Positions 1 to 8,247 of a stretch of DNA of 64,000 nt are shown here, one piece after another. Origin of the DNA: Shewanella subflava (GTDB lineage: Bacteria > Pseudomonadota > Gammaproteobacteria > Enterobacterales > Shewanellaceae); the NCBI RefSeq assembly GCF_025971955.1, contig NZ_JAPDMX010000003.1:336678-400677 (forward strand), given 5' to 3'. The position numbers and the translations under genes were made by a program. Position 1 is the first letter of the stretch. The number at the start of each line of letters is the position of its first letter. The notes beneath the pieces were generated by a model. That model was not told where the DNA came from and did no database searches. It was given only the letters and a program-made list of their open reading frames with translations.

Positions 1-1
1 T

Positions 2-973
2 GAACATGGCGGTACGGGCACGTCACTTGAATATGATGGTTTTGATGAGTTTGGTGAATTTGAATCTGAGGTGGAAGCGGGCGGCGAAGTCATTGTTGAG
101 AAAGCCGAAATACGTTATCGCCCAAGTAAAGCGTTTGGGGTTAAGTTGGGTAATATTCATTTACCGATTGGCTTAACAAGCATGTTACATAAGCCTAATC
201 AGTACCTTACTGTTCAGCGCCATAAAAGCGAAGCGGCAATGTTACCTGCGGTTTGGAATGAAAACGGTATTGGTGTTTACGGTCAAGTCAGTGATTTTCA
301 TTATCAAGCCCAAATTGTCAGTGGCTTAAATTCAGAATATTTCCGCACTTATGATTGGTCTGCATCGGGTCATCAAAAACGCTTTGAGCATGTGAATGGG
401 GACGACTTAGCCTTTGCTGGTCGTTTAGATTACGGCAATTTTAAAACGGGCAGCGCTGTAGGGGTTGCATATTACTATGGCAATACTTCAGGTAATCGTC
501 ATAAAAGTAATAAGTTAGATGTTGATGGTGCAATAAGTATTGTCTCTGTTGCCGGTGCGTTTGTAGAGGGACCATGGATTTTACGCGGCCAATACCTGTA
601 TGGCACTTTAGATGATTCAGATGCCATCACCCAAGCCAATAAAACTACCCCAGGTTTACGCCCAGGCAACTTTGCCCAGCTTGGGTCTGAATCACAATCT
701 TTCTTTGTTGAAGCCGGGATGAAGCTGGATAGCTGGTTCAATATTCCAGTCACCGTGTTTGCCAATATTGATTATTCAAATCCATTAATGGCTGTCGAAA
801 CGGGCACGGCTAGCAAGCGCTTTGAAAATACCTGGAGCAGTCTAGGGCTGAACTACTTCCCAATTCCTGAAGTAGTGATTAAAGCCGAGGGCGGTTTACA
901 TCAAGTGGCGGTTGCTAGTATTCCAGACACAAACTTTTTTGCCTTAGGCGTGGGTTACCAATTCTCGCTATAA
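2..973 (+). CDS. Outer-membrane porin-like protein, 5' end missing
   Basis: The reading frame is open from the first bases of the window, so the gene begins upstream; the GTG at 71 is only the first in-frame start-like codon. The visible part (about 323 residues) alternates polar and hydrophobic residues and is rich in Gly, Tyr, Asn and aromatic residues. It ends in a short hydrophobic strand closing in Phe-Ser-Leu, the pattern of a beta-barrel outer-membrane protein. An early stretch (RPSKAFGVKLGNIHLPIG) resembles the strands of phosphate-selective-type or general porins. It precedes an imelysin lipoprotein and a DUF1111 dihaem lipoprotein on the same strand, so I infer a role in outer-membrane passage of a substrate (possibly iron) for that cluster. 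Barrel assignment is fairly safe; substrate is unknown. Confidence 0.6.
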   Translation, partial: EHGGTGTSLEYDGFDEFGEFESEVEAGGEVIVEKAEIRYRPSKAFGVKLGNIHLPIGLTSMLHKPNQYLTVQRHKSEAAMLPAVWNENGIGVYGQVSDFHYQAQIVSGLNSEYFRTYDWSASGHQKRFEHVNGDDLAFAGRLDYGNFKTGSAVGVAYYYGNTSGNRHKSNKLDVDGAISIVSVAGAFVEGPWILRGQYLYGTLDDSDAITQANKTTPGLRPGNFAQLGSESQSFFVEAGMKLDSWFNIPVTVFANIDYSNPLMAVETGTASKRFENTWSSLGLNYFPIPEVVIKAEGGLHQVAVASIPDTNFFALGVGYQFSL

Positions 974-1030
974 GCCATTAAACCTTTATTGATTATTGCT
1001 ACACATTTATCTGATATACATGGAGTTACT

Positions 1031-2203
1031 ATGAAATTTACTTATTCAGCCATCGCGTTATCTTTAGTTATGGGCTTATCGGCCTGTGGTGGCTCTGGCT
1101 CAGATGAAGCCACCCCGACAACCCCGACAATTCCAACCGTACCTGATGACAGTTTCACATTTGGGGCTACTGAGATGATAACTAATCTAACGGATGAGGT
1201 TATTGTGGCGGGTTATGCTGATTTAGCCGCAAAAGGTGAGGCATTATTATTAGCCACACAAAGTTTGATTAACTCTACCTCTCAAGCAGATTTAGTGGCC
1301 GCACAAGCGGCATGGAAAGCTGCTCGTCAACCCTGGGAACAGGGCGAGTCACATATCTTTGGCCCGGTGGATTCGTTAAGCATTGATCCGCATTTAGACA
1401 GCTGGCCACTGAATACTTCAGATTTACAAACCCAATTAAACAGTGCTGCAGGCTTTGATGCTGAAACCATTAAAGGTTGGAATGATGACGTACAGGGTTT
1501 TCACACCATGGAGTATTTATTGTTCGGTGATGGTGTTAATGATAACAGCAAAGATATTACCGAGTTGACCACCCGTGAGCGCGAATATTTAGTCGCCCTT
1601 GCTGAGGTGTTTCGTGATTACGCGAAGCAACTCGATGATGCATGGCAAATTAGCCATAACCCACAAGATGCTAATGCATTGCCATACGCTGAGTTATTAA
1701 AAGGCTCAGGTGCAGTCAATAACACTATTTACTCATCAGAACTTGCGGTGATTGAAGAGTTAGTTAACGGCATGATAGGCATTGTTGATGAAGTCGGTAA
1801 CGGCAAAATTGCCGATCCATTTGGTGACTCATTAGCCACAGCTGATACCTCAAAAGTGGAGTCTCAGTATTCGTGGAACTCATTAACAGACTTTGCGAAT
1901 AATATTATTGGTGTGCGTAACGTCTATCAAGGTGAGTTTACAGGTTCGCCAGACAAGCAAGGTATCATCGACTTTGTTGCCGCCGCAGATGCAACGCTTG
2001 CAACTCGAATTGCCAGTGAAATTGATGATGTTATCTTGAAAATTCAAGCAATTAAGGGCAGCTCAGACTTACCGTTTCGTCAAGCGATATTAGACGCCGA
2101 TGGCCGTGCGCGGGTGCAAATAGCGGTAGACGCGTTATCTAAATTGCAGACGTCTTTAGAATCAGACGTATTGCCATTGTTATCGCAATGGAAAGCCAGT
2201 TAA
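1031..2203 (+). CDS. Imelysin-family (peptidase M75-like) lipoprotein
   Basis: The start is the ATG at 1031, preceded by GGAG, rather than the in-frame TTG at 989, because it gives a clean lipoprotein signal: MKFTYSAIALSLVMGLSAC with the lipobox LSAC, then a Gly/Ser/Thr/Pro linker. The mature part (about 370 residues) matches the imelysin fold: an early helical segment with WEQGESHIFGPVDSL and the signature GFHTMEYLLFG, which carries the HxxE motif of M75 proteins. Members of this family (IrpA, the EfeO/EfeM group, ICMP proteins) are periplasmic and linked to iron uptake; peptidase activity is not well supported for most of them. It lies 57 bases after the porin and 71 bases before the DUF1111 gene, with a hairpin terminator between the latter two. 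Family assignment is firm; iron binding is inference. Confidence 0.85.
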   Translation: MKFTYSAIALSLVMGLSACGGSGSDEATPTTPTIPTVPDDSFTFGATEMITNLTDEVIVAGYADLAAKGEALLLATQSLINSTSQADLVAAQAAWKAARQPWEQGESHIFGPVDSLSIDPHLDSWPLNTSDLQTQLNSAAGFDAETIKGWNDDVQGFHTMEYLLFGDGVNDNSKDITELTTREREYLVALAEVFRDYAKQLDDAWQISHNPQDANALPYAELLKGSGAVNNTIYSSELAVIEELVNGMIGIVDEVGNGKIADPFGDSLATADTSKVESQYSWNSLTDFANNIIGVRNVYQGEFTGSPDKQGIIDFVAAADATLATRIASEIDDVILKIQAIKGSSDLPFRQAILDADGRARVQIAVDALSKLQTSLESDVLPLLSQWKAS

Positions 2204-2218
2204 CACTGCGGCCATTAG

Positions 2219-2250
2219 CCCCTGTTTTCAATTGAAAACAGGGGCTTTTA
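2219..2250 (+). terminator. Rho-independent terminator after imelysin gene
   Basis: A perfect 11-base stem (CCCCTGTTTTC with GAAAACAGGGG) is followed by CTTTTA. It stands 15 bases after the imelysin stop and 24 bases before the DUF1111 start, so it may attenuate rather than fully separate the two genes. Confidence 0.75.
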
Positions 2251-2274
2251 TACACCTATAACAGTGTGAGTTAA

Positions 2275-3903
2275 ATGATGAAAATAACACTTAATGCTAA
2301 CACCTTAATGTCAGTGATGATGACAATCGGGTTAATCGGATGCGGTGGCAGCGGTGAAGAAACCACCACTACCCCAGAGCCACCCGTTGTGACTTATCCT
2401 GCGTTTACCGATATGACTGCTGCAGGCGGTGGGACAACCACCTATGATGCGAATAATTCTGGCCACGGCTTTTCAACACCAGCGCCGAACCTGACAGCAA
2501 GTGAACTGGCTCTGCATTTAGAAGGTGATGTGAATTTTGAAGCGTCTTTTACCACAGCGCCAAATTCTGAACACCCTGAACTAGATGGCTTAGGCCCAGT
2601 ATTTAATAATGCAGATTGTAACTCTTGCCATCAACGCGATGGGCGCAATTCAACGCCATTTTTAGCTGCAAATGAAACTCGAGTAAAACTTGGGTCTGCT
2701 GCTGGGATCTTTTTAAGGATCAGCAAAGCGCCTGATGAGGTGTGTACTCAAGGGACGGCAGACAATAACTATTGTGCGCCTATAGCGGTGCCTGACTTTG
2801 GCGGACAGTTGTTTCATCGAGGCGTATTAAAGGCGAGAACCGACTGGGAAAGTAACGCCTTTGTGGGGCAGGCCGATGTGTATTTATCCTATGAGCGCAC
2901 CGAAATCACCTATGCCGATGGTAAAGTCGTTCAATTGAAAAAGCCATTATTTGATGTGGAAAACCCTTACGATGCCCCAGGTGAAACCAAACAAAGTGCG
3001 AATATCACCTCTAATTTACTGCAAGATGATGTGCTGATGGGCTGGCGTAATGGCATGCCTGTATTCGGTTTGGGGTTGTTAGAAGCGATCCCCGAAGCGG
3101 ATATTTTGGCTAACACGGATGAAAACGATGCCGATGGCGACGGCATATCTGGTCGTGCTAACTGGGTATTTGATGCCATCAAAGCCAGAGACGGAGTGGC
3201 ACATCCGGTATCACTTGGGCGTTTTGGTTGGAAAGCCAATACTCCAAGTGTCAGAGTGCAATCACTCGGAGCATTAAGAGGGGATATTGGTATCACCAAT
3301 CCATTGTTTCCTGATGAAAGCATTGCTGGCACCAGTTTGCATGATGCCTATTTAACCCGCACTGGCTTTGTTGATACTGGTAGCGATGAAAATGGCGAGC
3401 CAGAAGCCGATGCGGCGTTCAGTGATGCCGTAACCTTTTATGCTGAAACCTTAGCTGTGCCAGCCAGACGCAATGTTGACAATAGTAATGTGCGGGAAGG
3501 CGCGCGCTTATTTGAACATATCAATTGTACCGGCTGTCATGTGGCCTCTTTTACCACCAAAACAGCGGGAGACATTGGTGGTGAGCCGATGAGCGATAGT
3601 TTAAAAGGCCAAGTGATTTATCCCTTTACTGACATGTTATTGCATGACATGGGAGATGAATTGGCAGATGGTCGTCCTGACTTTTTAGCCAATGGTAATG
3701 AGTGGCGTACCCGTCCGTTATGGGGGATAGGGTTAACACAAACTGTGAATCCGCAAGCAGGCTTTTTACATGATGGTCGCGCAGCTACATTGGAAGAAGC
3801 GATTTTATGGCATGGCGGCGAAGCCAAAAAAAGTCAGCAAGCGTTTATGGCACTAACCCTGAGTGAGCGTGAACAAGTGATTGCGTTTTTAATGTCGCTA
3901 TAG
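2275..3903 (+). CDS. DUF1111 dihaem c-type cytochrome lipoprotein (thiol oxidoreductase-like)
   Basis: A 542-residue protein with a lipoprotein signal ending in LIGC. Two CxxCH haem motifs are visible: CNSCH near residue 115 and CTGCH near residue 421. This spacing and the segments around them (GPVFNNADCNSCHQRDG early, GFLHDGRAATLEEAILWHGGEA late) match the DUF1111 family, often annotated as dihaem peroxidase-like or thiol oxidoreductase. The HDGRA..L.EAI.WHGGEA motif is also typical of MauG-like dihaem proteins. A DxDxDG-type stretch (NDADGDGISG) around residue 285 looks like a calcium site. DUF1111 proteins commonly sit next to imelysins, as here. It would act at the periplasmic face of a membrane; the electron partner and substrate are unknown. 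Either ATG of the start pair at 2275/2278 is possible. Confidence 0.85.
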   Translation: MMKITLNANTLMSVMMTIGLIGCGGSGEETTTTPEPPVVTYPAFTDMTAAGGGTTTYDANNSGHGFSTPAPNLTASELALHLEGDVNFEASFTTAPNSEHPELDGLGPVFNNADCNSCHQRDGRNSTPFLAANETRVKLGSAAGIFLRISKAPDEVCTQGTADNNYCAPIAVPDFGGQLFHRGVLKARTDWESNAFVGQADVYLSYERTEITYADGKVVQLKKPLFDVENPYDAPGETKQSANITSNLLQDDVLMGWRNGMPVFGLGLLEAIPEADILANTDENDADGDGISGRANWVFDAIKARDGVAHPVSLGRFGWKANTPSVRVQSLGALRGDIGITNPLFPDESIAGTSLHDAYLTRTGFVDTGSDENGEPEADAAFSDAVTFYAETLAVPARRNVDNSNVREGARLFEHINCTGCHVASFTTKTAGDIGGEPMSDSLKGQVIYPFTDMLLHDMGDELADGRPDFLANGNEWRTRPLWGIGLTQTVNPQAGFLHDGRAATLEEAILWHGGEAKKSQQAFMALTLSEREQVIAFLMSL

Positions 3904-3976
3904 TGGTGTTAGCCGATACGTTTGTCGGCTTATTCTTTGCTGGGCACTGACAAAAATCAACGGGTATTAGACTAAA

Positions 3977-4008
3977 AGAAGCAAGGTATCGCCTTGCTTC
4001 TTTTTTTT
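3977..4008 (+). terminator. Rho-independent terminator after DUF1111 gene
   Basis: Ten-base stem AGAAGCAAGG / CCTTGCTTCT with a five-base loop and an eight-T run. A weaker hairpin (AGCCGA / TCGGCT, 3911-3930) lies just upstream. This closes the porin-imelysin-DUF1111 group. Confidence 0.85.
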
Positions 4009-4104
4009 AGTGAACTTAGATGTTAATCACGTGATCTGTTTCAAGTTCATGGTGGGCTTTATCAAGTAATATAAACAATATTAATGACTTGATTCGGCGG
4101 ACAT

Positions 4105-4626
4105 ATGACTCAGATCCTGCTTGTTTATTCCAGTGTTCATGGACAAACGCGTAAAATATGCGAATACATTCAACAAAAACTGCACCAAACTGGCCATCAA
4201 GTTACCTTAGCAGCATTAGATGATGTTAATGATTTATCAGGCTTTGATAAAATATTTATCGGTGCCAGTATTCGTCACGGTAAGCATCGTCCTGCGCTGT
4301 ACGAATTTATACAGCGTCATCAAGTTCAGCTTGAAACTAAACCCAGTGGCTTTTTCTCGGTCAGTTTAGTGGCCCGTAAACCCCACAAAAATACCCCTGA
4401 AACCAATGCCTATATGCAAGCTTTTTTGCAGCAAACCGTCTGGAAACCTAAGTTACTTGAAACCTTTGCCGGTAATTTAGATTATCAAGGGTATGGGCCA
4501 ATGGATCGCAATATTATTCGTTTCATTATGTGGATAACCAAAGGGCCAACCGATCCCAATACTAAAGTTGAATATACCGATTGGCAAAAAGTGGATGATT
4601 TTGCACAACAAATGAAAGAGGCCTAA
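4105..4626 (+). CDS. hemG: Menaquinone-dependent protoporphyrinogen IX dehydrogenase HemG
   Basis: A 173-residue flavodoxin-like protein, the usual HemG length. The N-terminal strand and phosphate loop (ILLVYSSVHGQTRKI) is the FMN-binding loop. The C-terminal part carries the HemG-specific region (RNIIRFIMWITKGPTDPNTK), which distinguishes it from plain flavodoxins. HemG oxidises protoporphyrinogen IX to protoporphyrin IX and passes the electrons to the quinone pool, the step before haem b synthesis. Only 4 bases separate its stop from the next ATG, and the ribosome-binding AGAGG of that gene lies inside hemG. The two are therefore surely co-transcribed. Family assignment is firm. Confidence 0.93.
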   Translation: MTQILLVYSSVHGQTRKICEYIQQKLHQTGHQVTLAALDDVNDLSGFDKIFIGASIRHGKHRPALYEFIQRHQVQLETKPSGFFSVSLVARKPHKNTPETNAYMQAFLQQTVWKPKLLETFAGNLDYQGYGPMDRNIIRFIMWITKGPTDPNTKVEYTDWQKVDDFAQQMKEA

Positions 4627-4630
4627 CGCT

Positions 4631-5146
4631 ATGGCGTTGTTGCCTATTTGGCGTCGCATTGAAACAAAGTTGCATGGGGTAGTGTTAGTGATGACACTGA
4701 TGTTAGTGTGCACCAGTCCCTGGATATTTATGGGAAAACAACTTAGGTCTAATGCTGGATTTTGGGATGTATTTCATGTTTATGGTGGATTGTTCACCGC
4801 CATTATTGCGTTATTGTTTGCCATTAAAGTGTGCATTAAAGGTCAATGGCGCTTGTTTTTCCCCTGGTTAGTTGCGGATTTCAGTCAACTGAGTGCTGAT
4901 GTTTCTGGGATAGTAAAAGGCCGTCTGCCCTTGTCTGGTGGTAAAGGTCTGCTTAGCGTCATTGAGGGTATTGGTGTTATCTTGCTACTGCTGGTGGCCT
5001 TATCTGGCGTAATTTGGTATTTGGCGGATCCCAGTGATGCCTTAATGTGGCGCAGTTATCATAAGATATTGGCCCAAGGCTTTATTGGATTTGTTGTTAT
5101 TCATGTGCTGCTGGCGTTACTGCATATTCGTGATTTTTTCGGTTAA
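4631..5146 (+). CDS. Cytochrome b561-like four-helix membrane protein
   Basis: A 171-residue integral membrane protein with about four hydrophobic helices (near residues 17-36, 50-67, 108-128 and 148-166). Histidines sit where a b561/b6-type di-haem bundle would place its ligands: H15 (TKLHGVV), H49 (VFHVYGG), H143 (SYHKILAQG) and H158 (VIHVLLALLH). The SYHK..A..F....H pattern of the last two helices is typical of the family. The tight coupling with hemG suggests it moves electrons between HemG or the quinone pool and another acceptor, or receives the haem product. That link is inference. No extra domains or signal peptide are visible. Confidence 0.65.
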   Translation: MALLPIWRRIETKLHGVVLVMTLMLVCTSPWIFMGKQLRSNAGFWDVFHVYGGLFTAIIALLFAIKVCIKGQWRLFFPWLVADFSQLSADVSGIVKGRLPLSGGKGLLSVIEGIGVILLLLVALSGVIWYLADPSDALMWRSYHKILAQGFIGFVVIHVLLALLHIRDFFG

Positions 5147-5265
5147 TTCATTTATCTGCGTATTTTTACCATTAATTAACAGTATTTTATTGCTCGCTAC
5201 TTGCTATTTAGATCGCCGAGCGGTCTAATCATGCCGCTTTTTGGCATAGGTATGGAGATGAATAG

Positions 5266-5847
5266 ATGCGAGCTGCTCTTTGTTGTTTATTGGCTTTAGG
5301 TGTTATTAGTGTGAGTGGTTGCACTGCAACTCAAAATAATTTTGCTTCAAAAGTGAAGTCAGAAGGTGCACAACACCTTGATTTATCTCAGCAATGGGAA
5401 CAAGGCGATAAGGATGTGAAGGCCGGAAATGAGCAATTACGGGATGGCCGTCAGTTAGTGCAAGAGGGGAATCTTGACATTCGCGAAGGTGAACGAGTAA
5501 TGGCAGAAGCACAATTGGCTGCAGAACGTCATCGACAGGCTTTTCAAGCTTTTGCGGGTAACTTGCAAGGGGCGCAATCGGGTAAGCGCGCAGCTGAAAT
5601 GTTACAGAAATTAGAAGATATTAGCGATCTTTGGGAAGATGCTGATGAGAAATACCTTGACGGTAAAGAACTGATTGAAGATGGTAATACTAAGTTAGCC
5701 GAAGGCGAAAGTGCCATTGAGCAGGGGCAAAATTTAGTCAACAGTGGTCGTCATCGTATGTCGCAAGCTGAAGCGAAATACCAACAACGCTCAGGTAAAG
5801 GAGTTGTTGAGCAAATGCACATTGAAGAGCAACCGCGAAACTTCTAA
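5266..5847 (+). CDS. Lipoprotein with glycine-marked heptad repeats, function unknown
   Basis: A 193-residue lipoprotein: signal MRAALCCLLALGVISVSGC with lipobox VSGC. The mature protein is highly charged and helical. Two blocks of five perfect heptads are visible, with Gly at the third and a hydrophobic residue at the seventh position. Residues 45-79 read EQGDKDV, KAGNEQL, RDGRQLV, QEGNLDI, REGERVM; residues 131-165 read LDGKELI, EDGNTKL, AEGESAI, EQGQNLV, NSGRHRM. A non-repeated helical linker joins them. Gly/Leu seven-residue periodicity is also known in the helical domains of YhgE/Pip-type proteins, but I do not recognise a specific family. It has its own promoter-size gap (119 bases) after the b561-like gene and ends in a bidirectional terminator. 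Probably a membrane-anchored periplasmic structural protein. Confidence 0.7.
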   Translation: MRAALCCLLALGVISVSGCTATQNNFASKVKSEGAQHLDLSQQWEQGDKDVKAGNEQLRDGRQLVQEGNLDIREGERVMAEAQLAAERHRQAFQAFAGNLQGAQSGKRAAEMLQKLEDISDLWEDADEKYLDGKELIEDGNTKLAEGESAIEQGQNLVNSGRHRMSQAEAKYQQRSGKGVVEQMHIEEQPRNF

Positions 5848-5861
5848 TTAGCGCCAATAAA

Positions 5862-5891
5862 AAACCGATATTGTTTACGCAATATCGGTTT
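5862..5891. terminator. Bidirectional terminator between lipoprotein gene and dsbA
   Basis: Stem AAACCGATATTG / CAATATCGGTTT around a six-base loop. On the minus strand it is followed by a run of Ts, so it serves dsbA (minus) and the convergent lipoprotein gene. Confidence 0.8.
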
Positions 5892-5917
5892 AAATGAGGG
5901 TTATTGGAGCTTGAGTG

Positions 5918-6574
5918 TTACTTTTTCAGCGCCAAATAGTTCATCACATTGACTAAGTCATCAAGGGTACGCATTTCGTTCATATTGATGGCATATTTGT
6001 CGTTAACAATGAAGGTCGGCACGCTTTGAATGCGGAACATGACTTGTTGTTGACGCCATAAACTGAGTTTTTTCTCGGTTTCAGGGCTATCAGCTAATGC
6101 ATCATATTTCGCGCCATCGATATCAAATTTAGCAAACACTTTTTTGATGTCATCTCGGCTGTTTATTTCAGGAGCGTGTTCATGGCCTGGGGCGCTATGG
6201 TCGTGGCCAGAGTCGTTACCTTCACCTTGAATCGCACCAAACATCGCTACTTTTAAGGCTTCTTGGTTATCGAATGTGTGAATAACGGCCAATGCTCGCA
6301 TCACCTCGGTGCCGATGTCGCTATTCATAAAATCAACGTGTTTGGTGTCGAATGTAACTTGCTTGTCTAAACCCGCTTTGATTTCAGGTATGTATTTGGT
6401 TTCCATATTGAAACAGTTGTGACAATAGAAAGAGAAGAACTCGGTCACTTTAGGTTCGCTAGGAACCATTTTATTAGAAATTTGAGTATAGTGTTTGCCT
6501 TCAACAAATTGCGCGGCAAAGGTGCTCAAAGGAGCAATGGCTAAGGTAACGGCTAGTGCTAAATGTTTAAACAT
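5918..6574 (-). CDS. dsbA: Periplasmic thiol:disulfide oxidoreductase DsbA, with His-rich insert
   Basis: The ATG at 6574 is chosen over an upstream in-frame start because it has GAGG in front and opens a clean signal peptide (MFKHLALAVTLAIAPLSTFA). The 218-residue precursor has the thioredoxin fold with an inserted helical domain. The active site is C51-H-N-C54 in FFSFYCHNCF, not the CPHC of E. coli DsbA; the cis-proline loop SVPTFIV is present near the C terminus. DsbA introduces disulfides into exported proteins and is re-oxidised by DsbB. The helical domain carries an unusual insert, GHDHSAPGHEH (residues 123-133), which could bind metal. dsbC is encoded far away in the window (53.0 kb). 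Assignment is firm; the effect of CHNC on redox potential is unknown. Confidence 0.9.
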   Translation of the reverse strand: MFKHLALAVTLAIAPLSTFAAQFVEGKHYTQISNKMVPSEPKVTEFFSFYCHNCFNMETKYIPEIKAGLDKQVTFDTKHVDFMNSDIGTEVMRALAVIHTFDNQEALKVAMFGAIQGEGNDSGHDHSAPGHEHAPEINSRDDIKKVFAKFDIDGAKYDALADSPETEKKLSLWRQQQVMFRIQSVPTFIVNDKYAINMNEMRTLDDLVNVMNYLALKK

Positions 6575-6720
6575 GAAAACCTCAAAAAGTATGTTTATCA
6601 ATAGTGCTTACAGGGCTAATGATGACATATTTTGTCAAAGTCTGTGGCTAAATTTGTGTGATCCAGTTGTTATTTGAGACAAATATTCGCATTGACTCAT
6701 CAGCTTTGTGATGTTGAGCG

Positions 6721-7377
6721 TTAAGCGACGAGGCTTTTATCACGCAATGTTTGCCAGGCTTCGCAGACTTCTTTGAAGCGTTCGGCATTGCCCTGATCGC
6801 GATCAGGATGCCATTTTAAGGCCAGTTTTTTCCATTGCCTTCTGATGTCTCTATTGGACGCGGTTTCATCTAGTTCGAATACTTTTAATGCATGTCCTTT
6901 ATTCATTAATTGGATGTTTATCCCTATGTATTCCTGATAACTGCTCCAGAAAGACTCCAGCATTTCACGCACCACATTGACGCAGGTATCGTAATTTTTC
7001 CAATCAAGGTAGTAGTCACGCAGTGCTGCGTCCTGACGATGTAACAGGTCGGCATTGCTTGGGACAATACGAAACAACTGAATTTCCATTGATTTGACTT
7101 GAAGCCATTGTTTAGGCAATAAAATATCTTGTAATTCATACAGGGCATTCATCAATAAGAAGTTACGCTTAAAGAGATCTTTTTCCGGCAGGGGATCTAA
7201 GTCGTGCATTAAGCCTTTTTTTTGTAATTCAGCGGCAAGATGATGCACTTTCCAGCTTTGATTCGATGACTGCAATAGACTTAATAACGGCCAAATAAGG
7301 GGGTTATCACCTTTTGGCGTCGACATTTCTGAGGAGGGCTCTGTCAATGAGGCAGTTGAATGTTTTTCAAATAACAT
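6721..7377 (-). CDS. DnaJ-related protein with C-terminal J domain
   Basis: 218 residues. The N-terminal two thirds match the DnaJ-related domain (NPLIWPLLSLLQ... through LRDYYLDWKNYDTC). The last about 55 residues form a J domain with the Hsp70-contacting HPD tripeptide in WKKLALKWHPDRDQGNAERFKEV. Such proteins are cytoplasmic DnaK co-chaperones of unknown client; the reversed layout, with J at the C terminus, is normal for this family. The start is uncertain: the internal ATG at 7326 (MSTPKGDNPLIW) is also possible, and neither start has a strong ribosome-binding site. The gene stands alone, 146 bases upstream of dsbA on the same strand. Confidence 0.82.
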   Translation of the reverse strand: MLFEKHSTASLTEPSSEMSTPKGDNPLIWPLLSLLQSSNQSWKVHHLAAELQKKGLMHDLDPLPEKDLFKRNFLLMNALYELQDILLPKQWLQVKSMEIQLFRIVPSNADLLHRQDAALRDYYLDWKNYDTCVNVVREMLESFWSSYQEYIGINIQLMNKGHALKVFELDETASNRDIRRQWKKLALKWHPDRDQGNAERFKEVCEAWQTLRDKSLVA

Positions 7378-7558
7378 ACGAGCGTCTTAATCCTGATTTG
7401 GCGATAAAAAATACTATGCCATAGTGATGATGTAAGGAAAAGCTGATTTTTATTCTGCGAATATTGGAGTAATGACGCAATATCTGTGAACAATGCAGGC
7501 AAAGTATGTTGATTTGGTATAAAATTCGCCGCAATAAAAATGGGGGGGGCACAGACCA

Positions 7559-8125
7559 ATGACCGATAAACACTTTATTAGCGCACAACAATTACTTGAA
7601 GATTCATTCCGCTTAGCCGCGCAAGTTTATGAATCTGGCTTTCGACCGCAATTTATTGTTGGTATATGGCGCGGTGGCGCACCAATTGGTATTGCTGTTC
7701 AAGAATATTTTGATTTCAAAAAGGTTGAAACTGACCATATTGCGGTGCGTACTTCATCTTATTACGGTATTGGTACTGACAAACAAGATAAGAATATTAA
7801 AGTGCATGGTTTGCATTACATTATTGAAAATGCCAATGCCAGCGATGGCTTATTGATTGTTGATGATGTGTTTGATTCGGGTCGTAGCATTCATGCATTG
7901 ATCGGTAAATTACAAAAATTCATGCGCTTGAATATACCCAGTGATATTCGTGTTGCTTGCCCATACTACAAACCAAACAACACTAAAGTGCCACTCAAAC
8001 CCGATTATTTTATTCACTCATCGGAAGAGTGGTTAGTGTTCCCACATGAAGTAACAGGGTTAACGCCTGAAGAAATTGCAAGCGGTAAAGGTGATTTTAA
8101 AAACATCCAAGATTTATTTATCTAA
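7559..8125 (+). CDS. Purine-type phosphoribosyltransferase
   Basis: A 188-residue type I phosphoribosyltransferase. The PRPP-binding signature is LLIVDDVFDSGRSIHAL (residues about 100-116), and an upstream loop (IVGIWRGGAPIG) contacts pyrophosphate. The sequence resembles the hypoxanthine/xanthine branch and the COG2236 group of predicted phosphoribosyltransferases, so it most likely salvages a purine base to its nucleotide in the cytoplasm; the exact base cannot be read from sequence. An eight-G tract lies 9 bases upstream of the ATG, where the ribosome-binding site should be. It ends with a strong terminator. It is divergent from the DnaJ-related gene. Confidence 0.8.
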   Translation: MTDKHFISAQQLLEDSFRLAAQVYESGFRPQFIVGIWRGGAPIGIAVQEYFDFKKVETDHIAVRTSSYYGIGTDKQDKNIKVHGLHYIIENANASDGLLIVDDVFDSGRSIHALIGKLQKFMRLNIPSDIRVACPYYKPNNTKVPLKPDYFIHSSEEWLVFPHEVTGLTPEEIASGKGDFKNIQDLFI

Positions 8126-8173
8126 ACTGGGTATTTTTACAACAAATTTGCTAGAATAGTAAACATTATACTA

Positions 8174-8206
8174 GTGCGCCAACAAACTTTGTTGGCGCAC
8201 TTTTTT
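8174..8206 (+). terminator. Rho-independent terminator after phosphoribosyltransferase
   Basis: Twelve-base GC-rich stem GTGCGCCAACAA / TTGTTGGCGCAC with a very short loop and six Ts. Confidence 0.9.
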
Positions 8207-8247
8207 ATCCAACGACTTTTGCTAAACAAGAAGAATTGATTACCCTT

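Noticed and set aside
1031..2203. Active peptidase (M75)
   Set aside because: The HxxE motif is present, but family members studied are iron-linked proteins without proven peptidase activity.
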